Shown piece after piece: positions 4,727-10,437 of a stretch of 10,437 bases of DNA. Location of the stretch: the NCBI GenBank assembly GCA_030623425.1, contig JAUXMA010000028.1, positions 1-10,437 on the forward strand. Direction: 5' to 3'. The notes below the pieces were generated by a model. That model ran no database searches, was not told the origin of the DNA, and saw only the letters and a program-made list of their open reading frames with translations. The DNA comes from Rhodospirillaceae bacterium (GTDB lineage Bacteria > Pseudomonadota > Alphaproteobacteria > Rhodospirillales > 2-02-FULL-58-16). Each line of letters starts with the position of its first letter. Within the stretch, counting starts at the first letter, position 1. Position numbers and translations under genes: made by a program.

Positions 4727-6532
4727 CTAGCTTGCGGCGGATTCCCGCATTTCGTCAACGTCTTCCTCGGTCAGGGCCATGATCTCCTCGGCCTCCTTGG
4801 TCGCCAGGTCGGTGGCGCCGTAGACGGCCTTGCCCAAGTCGGCGATATGCCAGACCGCGTTGCGGGCATAGCGCAAGTCGTTCATCAGCGAGGTGGCCAT
4901 GGTGACGGTGATCTTCTCCTCGCGGATCAAGACGTCGAGGCCGCCGGTGGCGATGATGTTATTCTCGTCGATGGCCAGCTTGAACTCGTCCAGGGTCAGG
5001 ACGTCGCGGTCCTCCTCGCCGCTTTCCCCGAGGCAGTGGATCTCGCGCATGACGCTGGCGATCTGGGTTCTTATCGAGTTGTACTCGCGGCGGATATCCT
5101 CGTTCTCGGAGCCCATGTAAGCGGAAATGTTCTTGTGCAGGTGATGGACGTCCTTGACACTCATGACGAGGCCGTGACAGGCGCCCCGGATCTCGTAGAG
5201 ATGGTCGGCGAACTCGGGCGAAAGCCGGGTCTGCGCCTTGCTGACGAAATCCAGAATGGCGCCATAGAGCACCTTGACCTTGGTCATGTAGATTTGGTCC
5301 GGGTCGAAGTCCATGACCTGGCGGCTGTTTTCGACCCGCTCTTCCAGGTCTACCTCCGAGAGAATGTCCTTACGATGCAGATTGATTCCGTGGGCCAAGA
5401 CCTCGAAGGCGTTGTCGTAGAGGTGCATGGTTTCCTGGCGGACCGTCTGAAACAGGGTCTCGGGGAAGTCGAAGGCCGTTTCGTTGATGAACTTGGGCTC
5501 GACCAGATCCTCGCGCGGCTTGGGAAAGGCCCTTTGCAGGAAGGCCACGAGCTTGGAAATCAAGGGAATCATCACGGCCACGCCGATGGCGTTGAAGACG
5601 GTGTGAAACAAGGCCAGCTTCAAAGTATAATCGTCGCCGGCGATTCCGACCCCGGCGGCGACGCCGTCCACAATCCAGACGATCTGCGAAATGAAGATAA
5701 TGGCGATGGCGCCGGTGGTGACGTTGAAGATCAAGTGCGCCGCGGCCAACCGCTTGCCTTGGTAGTTGGAGCTCATGGCGCCGATGATGGCGGTGATCGT
5801 GGTGCCAACGTTGGCGCCGATGGCCAGCGCCAAGGCGTTCTCGTAGGTGATCTGGGCCGCCGCCAGGGCGGTGATGATCAGCACCAGGGTGGCGTGGCTG
5901 GACTGCATGATGACCGTGGCGGCCATGCCGATCAGGGTGAAAACGATCAGGCCCAAGAACCCGGGCATGGCGTATTCGGCCAGGTCGAGGGTGTCCTTGA
6001 AGGCCTCGAAGCCCTCCTTCATGTGGTGGATGCCGAGGAACAGGAATCCCAGCCCCGCCAGCACATAGCCGATCCCTTTGAGGTTCTTGGACTTCTGGAA
6101 GACCAAGATGATGCCGAACACCAGCATCGGCATGGCGTAGGCCGAGATATTGACCTTCAGGCCGAAGCCGGCGACCAGCCAAGCACCGGTGGTGGTGCCG
6201 ATGTTGGCGCCGAAAATGATCCCGATGCCCGCCGTCAGCCAGATCAAGCCGGCGCTCAGGAACGAGATGGTGATCACCGAGACCAGCGAACTGGACTGCA
6301 TGATGGTGGTGGCGACGACGCCGAACGAGATGGCTTTCCAAAGGCGGTCCGTGGTCCGTTTGAGCAGGCGTTCGAGCAGGCCGCCGGTGAAGGTGCGGAA
6401 GCCTTCCTCGAGGAACAGCATGCCGAACAGAAAGATGGCGACGCCGGCGGTGACCTCCTTGAGGTCGGGACTGAACCAGAAGCCGTATGCGAGGATCACG
6501 AAGATGAAGGGAAGTAGAATTCGCTTCAGCAT
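4727..6532 (-). CDS. Na+/phosphate cotransporter with C-terminal PhoU-like domain
   Basis: Inner-membrane sodium-dependent phosphate symporter of the NptA/YjbB (PNaS, Na/Pi cotransporter II-related) family, 601 aa. The membrane part (about 1-335) has the internal duplication of the family. Repeat 1 carries MQSSS (Q79-S82) and GANIGTT (109-115). Repeat 2 carries MQSSH (Q210-H213) and GANVGTT (239-245). Residues from about 355 to 590 form a soluble, largely helical and acidic PhoU-like domain, as in bacterial family members. The second motif has His where Ser is usual, which may reflect a subfamily. The ATG is chosen because it begins a hydrophobic first helix; only a weak AAGAAGAG ribosome site precedes it. 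It follows the acyl-CoA synthetase gene by 73 bp and is followed by the lysine-rich gene. NptA imports phosphate, whereas YjbB is linked to phosphate export, so the direction of transport is not settled by sequence. Confidence 0.9.
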   Translation of the reverse strand: MLKRILLPFIFVILAYGFWFSPDLKEVTAGVAIFLFGMLFLEEGFRTFTGGLLERLLKRTTDRLWKAISFGVVATTIMQSSSLVSVITISFLSAGLIWLTAGIGIIFGANIGTTTGAWLVAGFGLKVNISAYAMPMLVFGIILVFQKSKNLKGIGYVLAGLGFLFLGIHHMKEGFEAFKDTLDLAEYAMPGFLGLIVFTLIGMAATVIMQSSHATLVLIITALAAAQITYENALALAIGANVGTTITAIIGAMSSNYQGKRLAAAHLIFNVTTGAIAIIFISQIVWIVDGVAAGVGIAGDDYTLKLALFHTVFNAIGVAVMIPLISKLVAFLQRAFPKPREDLVEPKFINETAFDFPETLFQTVRQETMHLYDNAFEVLAHGINLHRKDILSEVDLEERVENSRQVMDFDPDQIYMTKVKVLYGAILDFVSKAQTRLSPEFADHLYEIRGACHGLVMSVKDVHHLHKNISAYMGSENEDIRREYNSIRTQIASVMREIHCLGESGEEDRDVLTLDEFKLAIDENNIIATGGLDVLIREEKITVTMATSLMNDLRYARNAVWHIADLGKAVYGATDLATKEAEEIMALTEEDVDEMRESAAS

Positions 6533-6605
6533 GGCCGGCTCTTCTTATTCTTAGGCTAGGGGCAGCCGCATTGCTCCTTACTGGCGCCATCACCGCTTCG
6601 AGGGA

Positions 6606-8411
6606 TTAACCGTACAACGACTCCAGCCGTTCGCCGTAGGCTTCCTTGATCTTGTGGCGGCGGATTTTCATGGTCGGAGTCAGCTGGCCGTTATCGATGG
6701 TAAAGGGAGCGTCGGCTAAGGTGAAGCGGCGCAGTTTCTCGATCTTCGACAGCCGTCCGTTGACCCGCTCGACGGCGCCGCCGATGGCCTTCCGGAAATC
6801 CTCGTCCTTGCCAAGCAGGCTCAAATCCGCGGACTTGCCACGGTCCCTCGCCCAGTTCTTCATCCATTCGCCGTCGGGAACCAAAAGTCCGACCAGATGC
6901 GGGCGCTTGTCGCCATAGACCATGGCCTGGGCGATTTCCGTTTCCAGGGTCAGGACGCCTTCGATGCGCTGCGGCGAGAAGTTCTCGCCGCCGGAGTTGA
7001 CGATGATATCCTTTTTGCGGTCGGTGATCGTGATGTGGCCATCGGCGTCGAACTCGCCGATGTCGCCGGTGTGCAGCCAGCCGTCGCGGATGATCTCGTT
7101 GGTGGCATCGGCGTTGCGCCAATAACCCTGCATGACCAGTTCGCCTTTGACGAGGATTTCGCCGTCTTCGGCGATTTTGACTTCGACGCCGCTCATCGGC
7201 GGTCCAACCGTGTTCATTTTGACGTCGCCCGGGCGGTTGACGCTGATGATGGGAGCCGCTTCCGTCAATCCATAGCCTTGCAGAATCCGCACACCCAGGG
7301 CGGTGAAGAACAAGCCAATGTCGGGGTTGAGCGGCGCTCCACCGGAAACCAGGGCTTTCAGGCGTCCACCGAAACGCCGCCGCACCTTGTCGCGGACCAG
7401 TTTGTCGAGCAGCGCGTCGGCCAGCTTCTGCCCCAGGGTCAAGCCGTCAGGCTGTTGGAGGCGCCGCCGGCCCAGATCGAGAGCCTTCATGAACAGCTTC
7501 TCCTGGATCCCCCCCGCCTTGCGCACCCCGCGCAAAATGCGGGCATGCAGCGTTTCGTAAAACCGCGGCACGGCCGTCATGATGGTGGGACAGACTTCGA
7601 CCATGTTGGCGGCCAGGGTCTCGGTCCCCTCGGCATAGTAAATCTGGGCGGCGATGGATAGCGGCACGAATTGTCCCACCGTGTGCTCGTAGGAATGGGA
7701 AAGCGGCAGGAAGGACAGGAACACCTCCTCGTCCAGGCCCAATTCTTTCAGCATCTCGGCGGCGCCGGCGCAATTGTGCAGGATCGCTCCGTGCGAGAGC
7801 ATCACGCCCTTGGGCGCGCCGCCGGTGCCGGATGTGTAAATAATGCACGCGGTGTCGTCGCGCCCGAGCCGTGAAACCTCGGTGATGGTATCGTCGCCGG
7901 TTCCTGGGCCCTCTATCGTCTCCGCCCAGGTGGTGACCGTAATCCGGCGGCCGGCGGCGCCGGGAAGGGGACTCATGATCACGACGCTCCGCAGGTCGGG
8001 TGCTTTTTCGGCCGCCGGCAGCAGCCGACCGGCCAGACGGTCGGTGGAAACGATGACGGTCTCGGCGCCGCTGTCGACAAGGACGTGCAGATGGTTCTCG
8101 ACGGTGTTGGTCACATAGGCCGGCACCGTGATCGCGCCGGCCGCCATGATCGCCAAGTCGGCGATCAGCCATTCGGGACGGTTTTCCGAAACCACAACCA
8201 CACGGTCGCCCGGCTCGACGCCCAAGGATTTCAGGCCACGCCTCAGGCCGCCGACCTGATCGGCGACCTGACGCCAGCTCATCGGACGGTAAGCACCGTC
8301 CTTCTTCGCCCACAGGACGGGAGCATCGCCGAAACGGTCCGCCTGATCGAAGAACATGGAGACCAGATTAGGCCAGGTTCCGCCACTCAATCCGAAATTC
8401 CTCCAAGGCAT
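6606..8411 (-). CDS. Long-chain acyl-CoA synthetase (AMP-forming)
   Basis: ATP-dependent fatty acid-CoA ligase of the ANL superfamily, activating fatty acids through an acyl-AMP intermediate for beta-oxidation or phospholipid synthesis. Using the start at 8411, the protein has 601 aa. The P-loop-like motif YTSGTGGAPKG lies at 192-202, YGLTE at 380-384, the ribose-binding HTGD ending at D450, the hinge/A8 region DRKKDIIVNSGGENFSP just after it, and the catalytic lysine K582 in TPTMKI. The long-chain type is supported by the DRKKD...GENFSP version of A8 and by the overall length. An earlier ATG at 8480 would overlap the start of the divergent peptidase gene and adds 23 residues unlike the family, so I prefer 8411; its ribosome site is weak. 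The phosphate cotransporter gene lies 73 bp downstream on the same strand, possibly a read-through operon. Confidence 0.92.
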   Translation of the reverse strand: MPWRNFGLSGGTWPNLVSMFFDQADRFGDAPVLWAKKDGAYRPMSWRQVADQVGGLRRGLKSLGVEPGDRVVVVSENRPEWLIADLAIMAAGAITVPAYVTNTVENHLHVLVDSGAETVIVSTDRLAGRLLPAAEKAPDLRSVVIMSPLPGAAGRRITVTTWAETIEGPGTGDDTITEVSRLGRDDTACIIYTSGTGGAPKGVMLSHGAILHNCAGAAEMLKELGLDEEVFLSFLPLSHSYEHTVGQFVPLSIAAQIYYAEGTETLAANMVEVCPTIMTAVPRFYETLHARILRGVRKAGGIQEKLFMKALDLGRRRLQQPDGLTLGQKLADALLDKLVRDKVRRRFGGRLKALVSGGAPLNPDIGLFFTALGVRILQGYGLTEAAPIISVNRPGDVKMNTVGPPMSGVEVKIAEDGEILVKGELVMQGYWRNADATNEIIRDGWLHTGDIGEFDADGHITITDRKKDIIVNSGGENFSPQRIEGVLTLETEIAQAMVYGDKRPHLVGLLVPDGEWMKNWARDRGKSADLSLLGKDEDFRKAIGGAVERVNGRLSKIEKLRRFTLADAPFTIDNGQLTPTMKIRRHKIKEAYGERLESLYG

Positions 8412-8472
8412 TGTTGGTTGTCCAGAGCTTATACCAGCTTTATATGGCTGTGTGAGGCGCAAGGAGCAAGCG
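8412..8472. promoter_or_regulatory. Short divergent promoter region between acyl-CoA synthetase and peptidase
   Basis: Only 61 bp separate the two divergent start codons, so promoters in both directions must overlap or extend into coding sequence. On the plus strand TTGTCC (8418-8423) and TATATG (8441-8446) are 17 bp apart, a fair sigma-70-like pair giving a leader of about 20 nt. On the minus strand TATAAG and TATAAA are present, but no -35 at good spacing. The peptidase has a strong Shine-Dalgarno AAGGAG at 8461-8466. Confidence 0.4.
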
Positions 8473-10254
8473 ATGGCCAAAACCGGAGGCGGCGCCGGGA
8501 AATTGCCGGAATGGATCCTGGACGATCTCTATCCAAGCCCTCGATCATCCGAGCTTGAGTCCGACCTGGCGGCGGCGGCGAAGGAGGCGAAAGTCTTTCA
8601 TGACCGCTACAAGGGCCGTCTCGATAAATTGGACGGCGCCGGGTTGGCTCGGGCCATCGCCGCTTACGAGGCCATCTCGGAAGCCCTTGACAAGGTCATG
8701 AGCTACGCCGAACTCGTATTCGCCGCCAACGCCGCCGACCCGGACACCGGGCGCTTCCAGCAAACGATGCGCGAACGGGTGACGGCCATCTCGACGGAAA
8801 CCCTGTTTTTTACACTCGAACTCAACCGCCTCGACGATGCCGTTCTGGCGGCGCTGATGGATGACCCAGCGGCTTGCCGTTACGCCCCATGGGTCACCGA
8901 CCTCAGGGTGTTCCGCCCGCACCAGCTTAGCAACGAGATGGAGAAACTCCTGCACGAGAAATCGGTGACCGGACGGGCCGCTTGGGTACGCCTGTTCGAG
9001 GAAACCATGGCCGATCTTCGCTTCCCCGTGGACGGCCGGGACTTGACCCTTGCCGGTGTCCTCGACCTGTTTTCGGACCGCGACGGCAGGCTCCGCGAAA
9101 AGGCGGCGAAAGCGTTGGGCCAGGGACTGGCCGGGACTCTCCGTCTGTTGACGTCGATCACCAACGTCCTGGCCAAGGACAAGGAGATCGAGGATCAATG
9201 GCGACATTACCCCCGGCCGGTTTCCCAGCGGAACTTGAGCAACCTGATCGAAGACGAAGTCGTCGACGCCCTGGTCGGGTCGGTGAAAGAGGCCTTTCCC
9301 GACTTGTCGCATCGATATTACCGACTCAAGGCGCGATGGCTGGGCGTCGAAAAACTCGACTACTGGGACCGCAACGCCCCGCTGCCCGACGACGATGCCA
9401 AACTTTACAGTTGGAGCCGGGCCAAGGAACTGGTGCTTGCCGCCTATGGCGGTTTTGCCTCCGAAATGGCGGAAATCGCCAGCCGCTTTTTCGACCGCCG
9501 CTGGATCGACGCGGCGCCCCGGCCAGGCAAGGATTCAGGCGCCTTCTGCCACCCCACCGTGCCTTCCGTTCACCCCTATGTGCTGATGAACTTTCACGGC
9601 AAGGGGCGCGACGTGATGACCCTGGCGCATGAACTTGGGCACGGCGTGCATCAGATCCTGGCGGCGGAGCAGGGTCCGTTGATGGCCGACACCCCGCTGA
9701 CCCTGGCCGAGACGGCTTCCGTTTTCGGCGAGATGCTGACCTTCCGCGCCATGCTCGCCGACGAAGACGCCGCCGCCCGCCGCCGCGTCCTCTTGGCCGC
9801 GAAGGTCGAGGACATGTTGAACACGGTGGTCCGCCAAGTCGCCTTTCACGAATTCGAGAGGCGCGTTCACGATGAACGCCGCGGCGGCGAACTCAGCTCG
9901 GACCGCCTCGGCCAAATCTGGATGCAAGTGCAAAGACAGAGCCTCGGCCCGGCCTTTCGCCTCGGCCAAGATTACCGGCATTACTGGGCCTACATCCCGC
10001 ATTTCCTGCATACTCCTTTCTACGTCTACGCCTATGCCTTCGGCGACTGCCTGGTGAATTCCCTTTACGACGTCTTTCAAAAAGGCCATCCCGGTTTCCA
10101 AGGTAAGTATTTCGACATGCTCAGGGCCGGCGGCACTTTGCGGCACGGGGAACTGTTGGCGCCGTTCGGCCTCGACGCTTCCGACGCGGGTTTTTGGAAG
10201 CGGGGTCTGAAGGTGATCTCCGGTTTCATCGACGAACTGGCGGCAATGGGGTAG
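8473..10254 (+). CDS. pepF: M3 family zinc oligoendopeptidase (PepF type)
   Basis: Cytoplasmic zinc metallopeptidase that degrades short peptides, 593 aa. The active-site HExxH is H386-E387-L-G-H390 in TLAHELGHGVHQ, and the third zinc ligand is very probably E413 in LAETASVFGE, matching the M3 pattern. A downstream Y/H-rich segment (RHYWAYIPHF...PFYVYAYAFG, about 505-525) corresponds to the substrate-binding region of oligoendopeptidase F. The N-terminal helical domain begins with PEWILDDLYPSP, typical of PepF starts. The start at 8473 is fixed by a strong AAGGAG 6 nt upstream. An in-frame ATG at 8356 would extend into the divergent gene and is rejected. The gene is complete, ending at a TAG at 10252-10254, and is followed by a structured spacer and a partial kinase-like gene. 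Role is inferred from family; substrates are unknown. Confidence 0.93.
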   Translation: MAKTGGGAGKLPEWILDDLYPSPRSSELESDLAAAAKEAKVFHDRYKGRLDKLDGAGLARAIAAYEAISEALDKVMSYAELVFAANAADPDTGRFQQTMRERVTAISTETLFFTLELNRLDDAVLAALMDDPAACRYAPWVTDLRVFRPHQLSNEMEKLLHEKSVTGRAAWVRLFEETMADLRFPVDGRDLTLAGVLDLFSDRDGRLREKAAKALGQGLAGTLRLLTSITNVLAKDKEIEDQWRHYPRPVSQRNLSNLIEDEVVDALVGSVKEAFPDLSHRYYRLKARWLGVEKLDYWDRNAPLPDDDAKLYSWSRAKELVLAAYGGFASEMAEIASRFFDRRWIDAAPRPGKDSGAFCHPTVPSVHPYVLMNFHGKGRDVMTLAHELGHGVHQILAAEQGPLMADTPLTLAETASVFGEMLTFRAMLADEDAAARRRVLLAAKVEDMLNTVVRQVAFHEFERRVHDERRGGELSSDRLGQIWMQVQRQSLGPAFRLGQDYRHYWAYIPHFLHTPFYVYAYAFGDCLVNSLYDVFQKGHPGFQGKYFDMLRAGGTLRHGELLAPFGLDASDAGFWKRGLKVISGFIDELAAMG

Positions 10255-10256
10255 GC

Positions 10257-10319
10257 TAGAGCAAATCCGGATTGATGAATCGCCAAAGACTTCTCAATCT
10301 ATCTGGTGAGTTTGCTCTA
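10257..10319. repeat. 63-bp imperfect inverted repeat after the peptidase gene (possible terminator)
   Basis: TAGAGCAAA (10257-10265) and TTTGCTCTA (10311-10319) are perfect 9-bp outer arms. Inside them GATTGA (10270-10275) pairs with TCAATC (10294-10299), and GAA (10277-10279) with TTC (10291-10293), leaving an 11-nt loop and small bulges. The result is one long interrupted stem-loop starting 2 bp after the stop codon. It may act as a transcription terminator, though the following TAATTTATT is not a clean T-run, or it may be a dispersed palindromic repeat unit. Confidence 0.65.
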
Positions 10320-10330
10320 ATTTATTGAAG

Positions 10331-10358
10331 TAGAGCGGATCGTGATTGATCGATCCCA
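10331..10358 (+). repeat. Degenerate second copy of the left arm of the inverted repeat
   Basis: Positions 10331-10358 match 10257-10284 at 20 of 28 bases without gaps; both begin TAGAGC and share GATTGAT. Within this copy GGATCG (10337-10342) and CGATCC (10351-10356) form their own inverted repeat. It lies just ahead of the partial gene at the right edge, so it may be part of that gene's promoter or leader, or a second unit of a repeat family. Confidence 0.45.
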
Positions 10359-10367
10359 CGAAGTGGG
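10355..10367 (+). promoter_or_regulatory. Small hairpin immediately before the last start codon
   Basis: CCCAC (10355-10359) and GTGGG (10363-10367) form a perfect 5-bp stem with a GAA loop, ending 4 nt before the ATG at 10372. It occupies the place where a Shine-Dalgarno would be, and GTGGG itself is the only purine-rich sequence there. It might limit translation initiation, or be incidental. Confidence 0.3.
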
Positions 10368-10371
10368 TTCC

Positions 10372-10437
10372 ATGAACGCAAAAAAAGACGCCGAAAACAG
10401 CCTGGGCGGGAGGGTCAAGCGCTACGCCAGGGTCGGC
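10372..10437 (+). CDS. Partial gene, probable ABC1/AarF/UbiB-type kinase N-terminus
   Basis: Only 22 codons are present, from an ATG at 10372 to the window edge, in frame throughout. The peptide starts MNAKKDAEN and continues SLGGRVKRYARVG. The basic GRVKRYARVG segment resembles the start of ABC1/AarF/UbiB family atypical kinases in alphaproteobacteria, where it precedes a glycine- and alanine-rich stretch. I also recall such a gene next to an M3 peptidase in related genomes, which fits the position here. Evidence is thin because no catalytic motif is in view. It lies 117 bp after the peptidase stop on the same strand, with a weak ribosome site hidden in a small hairpin. Confidence 0.45.
   Translation, partial: MNAKKDAENSLGGRVKRYARVG

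Noticed and set aside
4659..4727. Earlier GTG for the lysine-rich protein overlapping the transporter stop
   Set aside because: The extra 23 residues do not fit the compact basic protein. The ATG at 4658 has upstream purines and a plausible start, though coupling at TAGTG cannot be fully excluded.
4847..6517. Long plus-strand open frame opposite the phosphate cotransporter
   Set aside because: Its product is a low-complexity mix of Asp, Gly, Val, His and Gln with no domain, as expected for the antisense of a GC-rich gene. The minus-strand frame has clear family motifs.
5370..6593. Long minus-strand open frame in another register of the cotransporter
   Set aside because: It is rich in Arg, His and Pro with no recognisable fold, so it is a shadow frame of the real gene.
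7447..8313. Arg/Gly-rich minus-strand frame within the acyl-CoA synthetase
   Set aside because: It is an out-of-frame shadow. The synthetase motifs are all in the chosen frame.
8356..8472. Earlier in-frame ATG for the peptidase
   Set aside because: It would add 39 residues unlike the family and overlap the divergent synthetase gene. The ATG at 8473 has a strong AAGGAG site.
8545..9312. Minus-strand frame opposite the peptidase
   Set aside because: It has no family resemblance and lies entirely within a well-supported M3 peptidase gene.

Overview
The window looks like chromosome of a GC-rich alphaproteobacterium, most likely in or near the Rhodospirillales (Magnetospirillum/Rhodospirillum-like). 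This rests on base composition and on how the proteins read to me; no database search was possible. Coding density is high. I see no tRNA, rRNA, CRISPR array, transposase or phage gene.

Layout. Positions 1-297 are non-coding, with a short tandem repeat and small inverted repeats. A plus-strand NAD-dependent sugar epimerase of the UDP-glucuronate 4-epimerase type follows (298-1278). It converges on a long block of minus-strand genes. In the order they are transcribed (right to left) these are: a long-chain acyl-CoA synthetase (6606-8411), a Na+/phosphate cotransporter with a PhoU-like tail (4727-6532), a very lysine-rich 81-aa protein (4413-4658), a CYTH-CHAD protein (2696-4264, GTG start), a small ParA/MinD-type ATPase (2042-2683), a 72-aa single-span membrane protein (1830-2048) and a NapF-like polyferredoxin (1304-1867). 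Diverging from the acyl-CoA synthetase across a 61-bp shared promoter region is an M3 oligoendopeptidase (PepF type, 8473-10254). After a structured, repeat-bearing spacer the window ends inside the first 22 codons of a gene that looks like an ABC1/AarF/UbiB-type kinase.

How the genes may work together. The left part of the minus-strand block is the notable region. It combines phosphate uptake, a lysine-rich polycation, a CYTH (triphosphate-tunnel) plus CHAD (polyphosphate-associated) protein, and an orphan ParA ATPase without ParB. CHAD-to-ParA-to-membrane-protein-to-NapF spacing is tight or overlapping (12 bp apart, then 7 bp and 38 bp overlaps), which suggests one translationally coupled operon. 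My main hypothesis, which is inference, is a phosphate/polyphosphate module in which a ParA-type ATPase positions or segregates polyphosphate granules through the CHAD protein, possibly with the lysine-rich protein as a granule or nucleoid linker. The acyl-CoA synthetase, peptidase, epimerase and kinase-like gene look like ordinary housekeeping genes.
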